Of a stretch of DNA of 33,632 bases, positions 1 to 8,181 are shown in pieces. This DNA is from Arenimonas metalli CF5-1 (GTDB lineage: Bacteria; Pseudomonadota; Gammaproteobacteria; Xanthomonadales; Xanthomonadaceae): the NCBI RefSeq assembly GCF_000747155.1, contig NZ_AVCK01000023.1, positions 1 through 33,632 on the forward strand, in the 5' to 3' direction. The notes below the pieces were generated by a model, which searched no databases, was not told where the DNA came from, and saw only the letters and a list, made by a program, of their open reading frames with translations. The translations under genes and the position numbers were made by a program. Position 1 is the first letter of the stretch. Every line of letters begins with the position of its first letter.

Positions 1-61
1 TGGCGCCGGCCCCGGCGGCAGCGGCGATCAGGAGGCAGGCGGCGGCGGGCAAGAGGCGCAT
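1..61 (-). CDS. Exported protein, N-terminal fragment
   Basis: Only the first 20 codons lie in the window; the gene runs off the left edge on the minus strand. The ATG is at 61-59. The visible peptide starts MRLLPAAACLLIAAAAGAGA: a short positive N-region, a hydrophobic core and small residues, which is a typical Sec signal peptide. The protein is therefore probably periplasmic or secreted. Its function cannot be read. It is divergent from the ribonucleotide reductase gene, with about 490 bp between the two starts. Confidence 0.6.
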   Translation of the reverse strand, partial: MRLLPAAACLLIAAAAGAGA

Positions 62-280
62 TCGGGGCTCCGGCGGGAAAAAGTCTTGGTGGGTGATACC
101 AGATGGGAGCCCAACGGTGGCTGGACAAGGGGGGCGGAAACGTGACGGCCGTCCTGGTTCCACGGTGGCCCGCGACGGCCTCCGAAAGCGCCCGAACGCG
201 GTCCGGGAGGGGTTCAGGCCAACTCTCCAAGACCCGTGGAACATCTTGACCCGACAGTGATTTCGGCAGGTTGCAGGCTG

Positions 281-309
281 TTGACACCCCCGCCAGCGAG
301 GGGTAGCTT
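281..309 (+). promoter_or_regulatory. Promoter of nrdJa
   Basis: The sequence shows a perfect -35 TTGACA (281-286), a 17-bp spacer and a -10 TAGCTT (304-309). Transcription should start near 316. The NrdR-like site begins about 6 bp further on, where a bound repressor could block RNA polymerase. The start point is inferred from spacing only. Confidence 0.55.
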
Positions 310-321
310 TGCCTTCCGCTG

Positions 322-337
322 CCACTACATCTTGTGT
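322..337 (+). promoter_or_regulatory. Candidate NrdR box
   Basis: The 16-mer CCACTACATCTTGTGT matches the NrdR-box consensus acaCwAtATaTwGtgt at 13 of 16 positions, including the outer CwA and TwGtgt blocks. NrdR is the nucleotide-sensing repressor of bacterial ribonucleotide reductase genes, and this site lies just downstream of the predicted nrdJa transcription start. NrdR boxes usually come in pairs about 31 bp apart. I see no good second copy at that distance, which lowers confidence. Confidence 0.55.
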
Positions 338-353
338 CGGGCAGCGGGGGCGG

Positions 354-368
354 CCCCAAGTCTTGGGG
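354..368. repeat. Perfect short palindrome in nrdJa leader
   Basis: CCCCAAG (354-360) and CTTGGGG (362-368) are perfect inverted arms around one T. The site follows the NrdR-like box and lies in the predicted leader. It could be an operator half or an RNA hairpin; no function is established. Confidence 0.35.
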
Positions 369-555
369 TCAGGGCTTGCACGACGCGTACGGCGAGACGG
401 CATGCGGGATTCCGACCGGACAGCACAGCTTCCCAGGGGCCAGGCCCCGCGGGCGGGCGTCGCTTCCCCCGGATTCCCGGCCGGCACGATCCGATAAGAA
501 TTCAATAAACACGGCGCCCCCACCCGAGGGGCGACCCGGGAGGAAGACAGGACTT

Positions 556-2706
556 ATGAGCACGGTTCGCCTGGAGGCGGTCAAGAACAAGCTGGCGCAG
601 GGCATCGAAATGCAGCCGGCGTCCTACGACATCTGGGACAAGAAGTACCGCCTGAAGACCAAGCAGGGCGACCCGGTCGATGCCAGCATCGACCATACCT
701 ACCAGCGCGTGGCCAAGGCCCTGGCCGAGGCCGAGCCGACCGCCGAGAAGCAGAAGTACTGGTACGAGCGCTTCCTGTGGGCCCTGCGCCGCGGCGCCAT
801 CCCGGCCGGCCGCATCACGTCCAACGCCGGTGCGCTCGAGCACAAGCCCGCCACCAGCACCATCAACTGCACCGTGTCGGGGATCATCACCGACTCGATG
901 GACGACATCCTGGGCAAGGTGCACGAGGCGGGCCTGACCCTGAAGGCCGGCTGCGGCATCGGCTACGAGTTCAGCACCCTGCGCCCGCGCGGCGCCTACG
1001 TGTCCGGCGCCGGCGCCTACACCTCGGGCCCGCTGAGCTTCATGGATATCTACGACAAGATGTGCTTCACCGTCTCGTCGGCCGGCGGCCGCCGCGGCGC
1101 CCAGATGGGCACCTTCGACGTGTCGCACCCGGACGTGAAGGAATTCATCGGCGCCAAGCGCGAGGACGGGCGCCTGCGCCAGTTCAACCTCTCGCTGCTG
1201 GTCACCGACGAGTTCATGCAGGCGGTCGAGCAGGACAAGGACTGGCCGCTGGTGTTCCCGGTGAACATCAAGGAAAAGAACGAGATCAACGTCGACGACC
1301 CGAAGCAGGTGGTCTGGCGCGACTGGCCGCACAGCACCAACTACGTGACCCGCGAAGACGGCATGGTGGCCTGCAAGATCTACGGCCACATCCGCGCCCA
1401 GCAGCTGTGGAACCGCATCATGGCGTCCACGTATGACTTCGCCGAGCCGGGCTTCATCCTGATCGACCGCGTCAACGAGATGAACAACAACTGGTGGTGC
1501 GAAAACATCCGCGCCACCAACCCCTGCGGCGAGCAGCCGCTGCCGCCCTACGGCGCCTGCCTGCTGGGCTCGATCAACCTCACCACCTTCGTCCGCGACC
1601 CGTTCACCGACAAGGCCAGCTTCGACTGGGAGGAATACAAGGAAGTGGTGCGGGTGTTCACCCGCATGCTCGACAACGTGGTCGAGATCAACGGCCTGCC
1701 GCTGGAGCAGCAGCGCAACGAGATCATGCGCAAGCGCCGCCACGGCATGGGCTTCCTGGGCCTGGGCAGCACGGTCACGATGCTGCGCATGAAGTACGGC
1801 GAGAAGGATTCGGTCGCGTTCACCGAGCAGGTGAGCCGCGAGATGGCCGTGGCCGGCTGGGAAGTGGCGCTGAGCCTGGCCAAGGAGAAGGGCCCGGCCC
1901 CGATCATGGACGAGGAGTTCAAGGTCACCGCCGAGATGCTGCGCAAGCGCCCGGAGATGAAGAAGGACGGCTGGAAGGTTGGCCAGAAGATCAAGGGCCG
2001 CGAGCTGCACGCCCGCTACTCGCGCTACATGCAGCGCGTGGCGGAAGTGGCGCCCGAGCTGGTGAAGGAGCTCGCCGAGACCGGCGCGCGCTTCACCCAC
2101 CACAGCTCGATCGCGCCGACCGGCACCATCTCGCTGTCGCTGGCCAACAACGCCTCCAACGGCATCGAGCCCTCGTTCGCGCACCACTACAGCCGCAACG
2201 TGATCCGCGAAGGCAAGAAGTCGAAGGAAAAGGTCGAGGTCTTCAGCTACGAGCTGCTGGCCTACCGCACCCTGGTGAACCCCGATGCGATGCCCTTCGG
2301 CACCGACGACAAGTCGCGCCTGCCGGAATACTTCATCTCGGCCGACGACATCACGCCCAAGGCGCACGTGGACATCCAGGCGGCCTCGCAGAAGTGGATC
2401 GACTCGTCCATTTCCAAGACCGCGAACGTCCCGACGGACTACCCGTACGAGGACTTCAAGGACATCTACATGTACGCCCACAAGCAGGGCCTGAAGGGTT
2501 GCACCACCTTCCGCTTCAACCCGGCCGCCTTCCAGGGCGTGCTGGTGAAGGAAGCCGACCTGGAGAACACCACCTACCGCTTCGAGCTCGAGGACGGCAC
2601 GGTGGTGGAGGCCCGGGGCAACGAGGAGATCGAATACGACGGCGAGCTGCACAGCGCCGCCAACCTGTTCGATGCCCTCAAGGAAGGCTACTACGGCAAG
2701 TTCTGA
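556..2706 (+). CDS. nrdJ: Adenosylcobalamin-dependent ribonucleotide reductase, catalytic part (NrdJa)
   Basis: This 716-aa protein is the catalytic half of a class II ribonucleoside-diphosphate reductase. It makes deoxynucleotides in the cytoplasm using the B12 cofactor as radical source, so it works with or without oxygen. The active-site elements are present: Cys105 in the N-terminal INCTVSG segment, the NPCGE loop with the radical Cys324 and Glu326, and Cys335 as the redox partner. A PTGTIS phosphate-binding loop lies further on. The start at 556 follows a strong AGGAAG ribosome site; an upstream extension in the same frame looks non-coding. The C-terminal TSCPD region and Cys tail are missing here but are encoded by 3438-4232, as in the NrdJa/NrdJb arrangement of Pseudomonas aeruginosa. 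Regulation is probably by NrdR. Confidence 0.93.
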   Translation: MSTVRLEAVKNKLAQGIEMQPASYDIWDKKYRLKTKQGDPVDASIDHTYQRVAKALAEAEPTAEKQKYWYERFLWALRRGAIPAGRITSNAGALEHKPATSTINCTVSGIITDSMDDILGKVHEAGLTLKAGCGIGYEFSTLRPRGAYVSGAGAYTSGPLSFMDIYDKMCFTVSSAGGRRGAQMGTFDVSHPDVKEFIGAKREDGRLRQFNLSLLVTDEFMQAVEQDKDWPLVFPVNIKEKNEINVDDPKQVVWRDWPHSTNYVTREDGMVACKIYGHIRAQQLWNRIMASTYDFAEPGFILIDRVNEMNNNWWCENIRATNPCGEQPLPPYGACLLGSINLTTFVRDPFTDKASFDWEEYKEVVRVFTRMLDNVVEINGLPLEQQRNEIMRKRRHGMGFLGLGSTVTMLRMKYGEKDSVAFTEQVSREMAVAGWEVALSLAKEKGPAPIMDEEFKVTAEMLRKRPEMKKDGWKVGQKIKGRELHARYSRYMQRVAEVAPELVKELAETGARFTHHSSIAPTGTISLSLANNASNGIEPSFAHHYSRNVIREGKKSKEKVEVFSYELLAYRTLVNPDAMPFGTDDKSRLPEYFISADDITPKAHVDIQAASQKWIDSSISKTANVPTDYPYEDFKDIYMYAHKQGLKGCTTFRFNPAAFQGVLVKEADLENTTYRFELEDGTVVEARGNEEIEYDGELHSAANLFDALKEGYYGKF

Positions 2707-2714
2707 TGCCGGCC

Positions 2715-2734
2715 GCGCGCCCCGCGGGGCGCGC
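2715..2734. terminator. GC-rich hairpin after nrdJa
   Basis: A 20-bp perfect palindrome starts 8 bp after the nrdJa stop. As RNA it would form an 8-bp GC stem with a CGCG loop. There is no T tract, so it may be an mRNA-stabilising hairpin or a weak terminator rather than a classical intrinsic one. It would separate nrdJa from the histone-like gene. Confidence 0.4.
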
Positions 2735-2807
2735 AACCGGCGTTGAATCGCGCTAAGTTTGGAAGGCCCGCGGCGATCGCCGCGGATTCATCGACGAGGA
2801 GAGCGGT

Positions 2808-3335
2808 ATGAGCAACGGCAACGGTGTCACGGCGGCCATTTCCAATGCCGCTGGAAGCGTCAGCGACAAGGCCTCGGAAATCGGCGGCGCCATCGCCGAC
2901 CAGGCCAACAAGGTCATGAAGGCCGCCAAGAAGAAGGCGGCCCCGGCGATCAAGCGCGCCAAGGCCGAGATCAAGAAGGCCGAGCGTTCCGACACCGGCA
3001 AGGCGGTCAAGAAGGCCGTGGCCGGCGCCAAGAAGAAGGCGGCGGCGGCGGTGAAGGCCGTCAAGGCCAAGGTCGGCGGCGCCAAGCCGGCCGCGAAGAA
3101 GAAGGCGGCCGCCAAGAAGGCGCCTGCGAAGAAGAAGGCTGTCGCCAGGAAGCCGGCGGCCAAGAAGGCCGTCCGCAAGGTCGCCGCCAAGAAGGGCGCC
3201 GCGAAGAAGACGGCCAAGAAGGCCGTGCGCAAGGTTTCCGCCAAGAAGGCTCCGGCCCGCAAGGCGGCGAAGAAGGTCGCCAAGAAGCCGGCGGCCCGCA
3301 AGACGACGGCCCGAAAGGTTGCCAGGAAGCGCTAA
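2808..3335 (+). CDS. Histone H1-like Lys/Ala-rich DNA-binding protein
   Basis: This is a 175-aa very basic protein. Residues 1 to about 40 are a low-charge Ala/Ser/Gly-rich segment. From about residue 40 to the end there are tandem Lys-Lys-Ala, Ala-Ala-Lys-Lys and Pro-Ala-Lys-Lys units with Arg-rich ends, closing on VARKR. Such tails resemble histone H1, chlamydial Hc1 and Pseudomonas AlgP, and bind DNA through charge. A GAGGAG ribosome site lies 5-10 bp before the ATG. The gene sits between the two halves of the split ribonucleotide reductase in the same direction, which suggests co-expression with dNTP supply, although GC hairpins flank it on both sides. The exact role, nucleoid packing or another, is inferred. 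Repeat length probably varies between strains. Confidence 0.8.
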   Translation: MSNGNGVTAAISNAAGSVSDKASEIGGAIADQANKVMKAAKKKAAPAIKRAKAEIKKAERSDTGKAVKKAVAGAKKKAAAAVKAVKAKVGGAKPAAKKKAAAKKAPAKKKAVARKPAAKKAVRKVAAKKGAAKKTAKKAVRKVSAKKAPARKAAKKVAKKPAARKTTARKVARKR

Positions 3336-3367
3336 AGCCTACGGCTGTCCCGATTGTCGTACCCCGT

Positions 3368-3392
3368 CCCCCCGCCGCCCGGCGGCGGGGGG
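3368..3392. terminator. Strong GC hairpin between histone-like gene and nrdJb
   Basis: The arms 3368-3379 and 3381-3392 are 12-bp perfect inverted repeats around one C. The RNA stem would be entirely GC. No T run follows. It lies 33 bp after the histone-like gene stop and about 45 bp before the nrdJb start. It could end transcription partly, or protect upstream mRNA and so set the ratio of the two proteins. Confidence 0.4.
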
Positions 3393-3437
3393 CTCCGGGA
3401 GATCCACCCACCGAATCCCATAAGCGAAAAGAAACAG

Positions 3438-4232
3438 ATGGCCATCAAGATCAGCAAGAAAATCAAGGGTTACAGCGTCCAGAAGCCCGAGGACAAGACC
3501 AAGGAAGCCGCCGCGCCCGTCGCCGCGCCCGTGGTCGAGCTCGAGCCCGCCTCGAACATCATCCAGATGCACGAGAAGGTCGAGCGCCCCGAAGTGCTGA
3601 TCGGCAACACCTACAAGATCAAGTCGCCGCTGGTCGAGCACGCGATGTACGTGACCATCAACGACATCGTGCTCAACCCGGGCACCGAGCATGAGCTGCG
3701 CCGTCCGTTCGAGGTGTTCATCAACTCCAAGAACATGGACCACTTCCAGTGGATCGTGGCCCTGACCCGGATCATGAGCGCCGTGTTCCGCAAGGGTGGC
3801 GACGTCACCTTCCTGGTGGACGAGATGAAGGCGGTGTTCGACCCGCGCGGCGGCTACTTCAAGGCCGGCGGCGTGTACATGCCGTCGATCGTGGCCGAGA
3901 TCGGCTCGGTGGTCGAAGAGCACCTCAAGTCGATCGGCATGATCCTCGACCCCGAGCTCAGCGAGGCGCAGCGCCAGCTGATCGCCGACAAGCGCGCCGC
4001 CTACGAGGCCCGCGCAAAAAAAAAGTCCAGTGATTCCGGCCTGAGCGGCGCCCCCGCGGGGACCTCCGGCACCGACGGCGCTTCGCGCGCCGACGAGGCG
4101 GTGCAGGTGACCGGCGAGGGCGCCTCTTTCCCGCCCAGCGCGACCATGTGCTTCAAGTGCAACACCAAGGCCACGGTGATCATGGATGGCTGCGCGACTT
4201 GCCTGAATTGCGGCTACAGCAAGTGCGGTTGA
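3438..4232 (+). CDS. nrdJb: Ribonucleotide reductase C-terminal part (NrdJb)
   Basis: This 264-aa protein completes the split class II reductase. Residues about 56-170 match the TSCPD domain found at the C-terminus of single-chain NrdJ proteins (NTYKIKSP to MSAVFRKGG and onward). A low-complexity Gly/Ala/Ser linker at about 197-232 leads to a Cys-rich tail with Cys238, 241, 252, 255, 258 and 263, including CATCLNCGYSKCG. In this family the tail cysteines shuttle electrons from thioredoxin to the active-site pair, and the others may hold zinc. The ATG at 3438 is chosen because it begins the MAIKISKKIKG segment; residues translated from further upstream come from the GC hairpin. The partner is NrdJa at 556-2706. 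Separate expression could allow unequal subunit amounts. Confidence 0.88.
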   Translation: MAIKISKKIKGYSVQKPEDKTKEAAAPVAAPVVELEPASNIIQMHEKVERPEVLIGNTYKIKSPLVEHAMYVTINDIVLNPGTEHELRRPFEVFINSKNMDHFQWIVALTRIMSAVFRKGGDVTFLVDEMKAVFDPRGGYFKAGGVYMPSIVAEIGSVVEEHLKSIGMILDPELSEAQRQLIADKRAAYEARAKKKSSDSGLSGAPAGTSGTDGASRADEAVQVTGEGASFPPSATMCFKCNTKATVIMDGCATCLNCGYSKCG

Positions 4233-4264
4233 CCCGGTAAGCGCCGCACTACAAGCGCAGGGCA

Positions 4265-4290
4265 ACGGGTCGGAAACACCACCGACCCGT
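4265..4290. terminator. Hairpin terminator-like site after nrdJb
   Basis: ACGGGTCGG (4265-4273) and CCGACCCGT (4282-4290) are 9-bp perfect inverted arms with an 8-nt loop, 32 bp after the nrdJb stop. The following bases (ATTGAGTTCGT) are only moderately T-rich. It is the likely end of the nrdJ transcript. Confidence 0.5.
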
Positions 4291-4352
4291 ATTGAGTTCG
4301 TATGGGGCCTACAACACACTCGCCGGGCGTCCCCCATCCCCACGAGGCCCGA

Positions 4353-5189
4353 ATGCTCCGTCCCGCCCTGCTCACCCTGGCGCTTGCCGCCGCTGCCACC
4401 ACCGCCCACGCCGGCGAGTGCGAAGACAACTTCAAGAAGTCCGGCAGCCCGTTCACCGGCAATGATTACTCCAGCGTGGTGGTGGTGCCCGACCAGTCGG
4501 TGGCCGACGCCATCGGCCAGATGCGCGGCATCATGATCGGCGAGAAGATGGACGTGATCGCCGAGGACGTGGAGAACGGCACGCTGCTGGTCGAGCAGCG
4601 CTCCACCAACACCACGCGCGCCATCCCGACGCTCATCAGCGTCTATGACGAAGGCGGCGCGGCCGCGGTCGAGATGACGGTCAAGACCGAGAAGGGCCAG
4701 TTCGCCAAGGCCGACGCGATCCAAAGCTACATGTGCACGCTGCTCGGCAAGCTGCAGGGCGGCGACGCCGGCCGGCAGGCGGCCGCGGCGGGCGCCGCCA
4801 CCCAGAACGTCGATGACGTGACCGAGCAGGACGTGTACGTGTTCTCGCGCCGCATCGCCCGCGAAGGCCAGGCCAACGCCGCCGCCGTGTCGGCGCGCCA
4901 CGACGGCCGCCGCTACGCGCTCAAGGGCAAGGTCAGCTCGATCCAGGAGCAGGACGGCGACACCATCGTCGGCTTCGACATCCCCGAGACCAGCGAGGCC
5001 TTCATCCAGCTGCCCGGCGACAACGCCCCGCGCACCGGCGTGGCCTGCGTGTTCAAGCCCGAGCAGCGCGCGCTGGCGCTGACCTTCCGCCGCGGCGAGA
5101 CCGCGCGCTTCGAAGGCCGCTTCGCCGAGTACGACGGCATCCTGCACCAGGTCTGGCTGGACGGCTGCAAGCCTGCGCGTCGCCGCTGA
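4353..5189 (+). CDS. Secreted protein with tRNA_anti/OB-fold-like C-terminus
   Basis: This 278-aa protein starts with a Sec signal peptide (about 1-20, cut after AHA). I do not recognise a named gene. Residues about 20-130 form a mixed region with many charged strands and no known catalytic motif; an Ala/Gly-rich linker follows near 135-150. The C-terminal part (about 185-270, from YALKGKVSSI to WLDGC) resembles the tRNA_anti-like OB-fold domain found in exported proteins, with two Cys that could form a disulfide. The ATG at 4353 is preferred over an in-frame ATG at 4302 because it begins the signal peptide. A periplasmic binding role is possible but not shown. The next gene starts 11 bp downstream, suggesting a shared transcript. 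Confidence 0.7.
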   Translation: MLRPALLTLALAAAATTAHAGECEDNFKKSGSPFTGNDYSSVVVVPDQSVADAIGQMRGIMIGEKMDVIAEDVENGTLLVEQRSTNTTRAIPTLISVYDEGGAAAVEMTVKTEKGQFAKADAIQSYMCTLLGKLQGGDAGRQAAAAGAATQNVDDVTEQDVYVFSRRIAREGQANAAAVSARHDGRRYALKGKVSSIQEQDGDTIVGFDIPETSEAFIQLPGDNAPRTGVACVFKPEQRALALTFRRGETARFEGRFAEYDGILHQVWLDGCKPARRR

Positions 5190-5200
5190 GGCGGCGCGCG

Positions 5201-5638
5201 GTGCCCGTCGGGGAGGTGGATGGGAGTTTTAGAATCGCCGCCAGGACCATTGGCGGCGTCTCGGCGATCTTCGTCGTTCCGCTGCTGGTGATCGTCGCCC
5301 TGGTCGCACCCGATGGCCTGGTCGCCGCCCTGTGGCTCGGGGCGTCCTACTTCGGGCCTCTGCTGGCCTGGCTGATGTTGACGGCTCGGCCGGCTGTCTT
5401 GCTGGCGGCGAAGCAAAAGGGCTGGGCCTTCGGTTACTCAGCCCTGTCTGTCGCATTGGCGATCACCAGCGCCTGGATCGTCGTCGGTCTGGCGGAACAC
5501 GGGTTCGATGCGACGGCGCTGGCATGCGACCTGGCGGTTTCCCTGCCGTCCTTGGGTTTTCTGTACTTGCTTGGCATCCCCGTAGCCGTATTGGCGGGAA
5601 TCTTCTTCGTGGGTGCCGGGGAGCGTGCCCGCCAATAG
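5201..5638 (+). CDS. Small four-helix membrane protein, unknown function
   Basis: This 145-aa protein has four hydrophobic segments at about 16-38, 40-63, 74-98 and 107-138, and no recognisable domain. The start is uncertain. GTG at 5201 has a GAGG about 9 bp upstream; GTG at 5216 is in frame but too close to its GGGGAG. Codon use looks less GC-biased at third positions than in neighbouring genes (several TTG, GTA and CTT-type codons), which may point to relaxed selection or transfer. It lies 11 bp after the secreted OB-like gene, so the two may be co-transcribed. Confidence 0.6.
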   Translation: MPVGEVDGSFRIAARTIGGVSAIFVVPLLVIVALVAPDGLVAALWLGASYFGPLLAWLMLTARPAVLLAAKQKGWAFGYSALSVALAITSAWIVVGLAEHGFDATALACDLAVSLPSLGFLYLLGIPVAVLAGIFFVGAGERARQ

Positions 5639-5717
5639 CGTCGGTTGCCTGGCCCGCCCGATTGGCCGGGGGAGGTGATTACCGCCGTTTTCCGGGAGAC
5701 CACTCCAGGAGCCGGAC

Positions 5718-7934
5718 ATGCGCGCATTGCTAGCGGGATTGATCCTGGCCGCCGGCCAGGTTGCCGGGGCTGCTCCCGGGGTCTCCACCGGTTCGTCCTC
5801 CGCGGCGGCAACGCCGCAGGTGCCGGGTGGCTATCCCCCCGCGCGCCGCACCGACGTCGTTGACACCTTCCACGGCGTCGAAGTGCGCGACCCGTACCGC
5901 TGGATGGAGGACTTGCGCAGCCCCGAGCTGGCCGCCTGGATCGAGGCGCAGAACCAGCGCGCCGAGCCGGGCCTGCGCGGCGAGCCCGCCTATGCCCGGG
6001 CGCTCGCGCGAATGAAGGCGCTCGAAAACCTCTATCCCACCCAGGAGCCGGGCCGCGAGGCCGGTGGCCGGACCTTCTTTCGCACGCTGGTCGACGAACG
6101 GATCCACCTGATGGTGCGTGGCCCCGGCGACGCCGCGCCGCGCACGCTGGTGGATGCCGCGGCGCTGGGCGAGGGCGGCATGGTGCGCGCCTTCGTGCCC
6201 TCGCCGGACGGGCGTCGCGTGGCCTACATCATCAATCGCAACGGCGCCGACTGGGGCGAGATCCGCCTCCTGGACGTGGACGCGCCGGAGGCGCCGATCG
6301 CGGTGCTGGCGAACATCCGCTTCGAAGGCCCGATGCAATGGTCGGCGGATGGCGACGGCCTGGTCTACCGCCGCTTCGCGCCGCCGCGCGATGGCCGCCC
6401 CGAGGCGCCCGCCGAGGATCCCGCGCTCTACCTGCACCGGCTGGGCACGCCGGTGGCCGACGATGTCCGGCTGTTCTCGCTGCCGGAGGACCGCAGCGAC
6501 TGGAGCCTGGCATTCGACCTGCCGGGCGATCGCCGGCAGCTGTTCGCCTCGGTCGAGCGTGGCCCCTGGCATGACGGCAACCTCGGCGGCTCGCGCGCGC
6601 AGCTGCACCTGCTCGAGCTCGAGGCCAGCGGCCATCTGCGCAAAGGCGCCAAGCCGCGCGTCCTCACCGAACCGGACGCCGCCTACCGGGTTCTCCACGT
6701 CGAGGACGGCCGCGCGCTGGTGTTCACCGACAGGGACGCCCCGCGCCGGCGCGTGGCGTGGATGGACCTGGCCGAGCCCGCGCCCGCGCGCTGGCAGCCG
6801 GTGATCCCCGAGGGCGAGGGTGTCCTCACCAACGCGCAGTGGTACGGCGGGCGGCTGGTCGCCCACTCGATCGAGAACGTGCACAGCGTGCTGCGCGTGT
6901 TCGATGCCGACGGCAAGTCCTTGGGCGACGTCGCGCTGCCCGGCACCGGCGTGGTGCAGGGGCTCTACGGCGGTGCGGATTCACCGCGGGTGAGCCTGCT
7001 GTACTCGGGCCTGCTGCAGCCGCCGGTGCTGCTGCAGCATGACCTGGCCACGGGGCAGACGCGGGTGGAGTCCGAGGCCGAGCAGGCGCCGGACCTGTCC
7101 GCGTATGAAGTGAGCCAGGAGTGGTTCGCGTCTAAGGATGGCACCCGGGTGCCGATGTTCATCGTGGCCAGGAAAGCCGTGGCCCGCGACGGCAGCCATC
7201 CGACGCTGCTCTACGGCTACGGGGCCTCGGGCACGTCCGAGCTTCCGTACTTCCGCGAGGACGCGCTGGCGTGGGTGCAGCTGGGTGGCATCTACGCCAT
7301 CGCCAACCTGCGCGGCGGCGGCGAGTTCGGCCGTGCCTGGTACGAGGCGGCGATCCGCGAGCGCAAGCAGACCACGTATGACGACATGATCGCGGCGGCG
7401 GAACACCTGGTCGCCAGCGGCAGGACGGGCCCGAAGCGGCTGGCGATCGCCGGTGCCTCGAATGGCGGCATGCTGGTCACCGCGGTGATGGTGCAGCGGC
7501 CGGATCTTTTGGCCGCCGTGCTGGCCGACGTGCCGGTGACCGATGCCATGCGCCGGCACATCGCCGGCAACGGCGCGCAGCAGGTGGACCAGTGGGGCAC
7601 GCCCGCCGACGCCGACGTCTTCCCCGCGTTGCGCGCGTATTCGCCGCTGCACAACCTGGCGCCGGGCACCTGCTATCCCGCGACCCTGGTCACCACTTCG
7701 CACGACGACCAGCGGCTGCCGGCCTGGCACGCCTACAAGTTCACCGCGGCGCTGCAGGCGGCGCAAGGCTGCGAAACGCCGATCCTGATGCTGTCGCGCG
7801 CGTCGGGTGGCCACGGCGGTGGCGGCGTGTCGGGCTGGATGGACAGCGTGGCGATCCAGTACGCGTTTCTCGCACGGGTGTTGGGATTGGGCGAGGCGGG
7901 GGACGACGGGTCGGGGACGGGCGGCGGGGATTGA
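5718..7934 (+). CDS. Exported prolyl oligopeptidase (S9A family)
   Basis: This 738-aa serine peptidase cleaves short peptides after proline in the family's known members. A signal peptide (about 1-18) places it in the periplasm. The N-terminal YPPARRTDVVDTFHG and DPYRWMEDL segments are standard for S9A, followed by a beta-propeller region (about 85-420) and an alpha/beta hydrolase domain. The catalytic Ser581 is in GASNGGM, the acid is in the HDDQR segment (Asp663 or Asp664), and His699 is in GGHGGG. HDDQR has an extra Gln relative to the classical HDDR, so this is a subfamily variant. An AGGAG ribosome site precedes the ATG. It may serve peptide nutrition together with the M17 and S9 peptidases at 23817-27499. 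Confidence 0.9.
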   Translation: MRALLAGLILAAGQVAGAAPGVSTGSSSAAATPQVPGGYPPARRTDVVDTFHGVEVRDPYRWMEDLRSPELAAWIEAQNQRAEPGLRGEPAYARALARMKALENLYPTQEPGREAGGRTFFRTLVDERIHLMVRGPGDAAPRTLVDAAALGEGGMVRAFVPSPDGRRVAYIINRNGADWGEIRLLDVDAPEAPIAVLANIRFEGPMQWSADGDGLVYRRFAPPRDGRPEAPAEDPALYLHRLGTPVADDVRLFSLPEDRSDWSLAFDLPGDRRQLFASVERGPWHDGNLGGSRAQLHLLELEASGHLRKGAKPRVLTEPDAAYRVLHVEDGRALVFTDRDAPRRRVAWMDLAEPAPARWQPVIPEGEGVLTNAQWYGGRLVAHSIENVHSVLRVFDADGKSLGDVALPGTGVVQGLYGGADSPRVSLLYSGLLQPPVLLQHDLATGQTRVESEAEQAPDLSAYEVSQEWFASKDGTRVPMFIVARKAVARDGSHPTLLYGYGASGTSELPYFREDALAWVQLGGIYAIANLRGGGEFGRAWYEAAIRERKQTTYDDMIAAAEHLVASGRTGPKRLAIAGASNGGMLVTAVMVQRPDLLAAVLADVPVTDAMRRHIAGNGAQQVDQWGTPADADVFPALRAYSPLHNLAPGTCYPATLVTTSHDDQRLPAWHAYKFTAALQAAQGCETPILMLSRASGGHGGGGVSGWMDSVAIQYAFLARVLGLGEAGDDGSGTGGGD

Positions 7935-8181
7935 GCCTGCTTTCCGCGCCGCACTTTTTCCTGCCGATCACGCCGCCGTCCGCCTGCATCCGGCTACCGG
8001 TTGAAGCCTGGTAGTCACGGTGTGGCGGGTGCAGGCCCGCGCCTCCGGTGCGGGCTGCTGATTTCCCGGATTGAGTTCAGGCGAAATCCTACGCACGGAT
8101 TGGGTAGCGGCGGATTTCTGCACGTTTGTCCCCGCGGGATGATGGCAGCCATCGGATATCGATGTGGCTGGAGCGACAGGC
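7935..8181. other. Intergenic region, no gene seen
   Basis: This 247-bp stretch between the S9A peptidase and the DUF4124-like gene has no convincing coding potential. An imperfect hairpin with one bulge lies near 8031-8060 (GCAGGCCCGC against GCGGGCTGC) and may stabilise or end the upstream transcript. No clear promoter hexamer pair was found. Confidence 0.35.

Larger units (their letters stand above)
62..555. other. Intergenic region and nrdJa 5' leader
   Basis: This 494-bp stretch holds no convincing gene. It contains a good sigma-70-type promoter for nrdJa (281-309), a candidate NrdR box (322-337) and a short perfect palindrome (354-368). If that promoter is used, the nrdJa mRNA has an untranslated leader of about 240 nt. 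A small AT-rich patch at 493-511 in otherwise GC-rich DNA could be a second promoter, but no clear -35 goes with it. I looked for a cobalamin riboswitch because the enzyme needs B12, and did not find the conserved core motifs. Confidence 0.5.

Noticed and set aside
316-555. Cobalamin riboswitch in the nrdJ leader
   Set aside because: The conserved GGAA, CGCAACTGT-like and B12-box segments are not present in order. A GCCACT at the NrdR-like site is a chance partial match.
502-2736. A 744-codon open frame on the minus strand opposite nrdJa
   Set aside because: It is rich in His, Val, Leu, Arg and Ala, has no domain pattern and mirrors the codon bias of nrdJa. This is a high-GC antisense shadow.
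3368-3437. Longer nrdJb start at 3354
   Set aside because: The extra residues come from the GC hairpin and are Pro/Gly-rich; the MAIKISKK start at 3438 fits the protein better.
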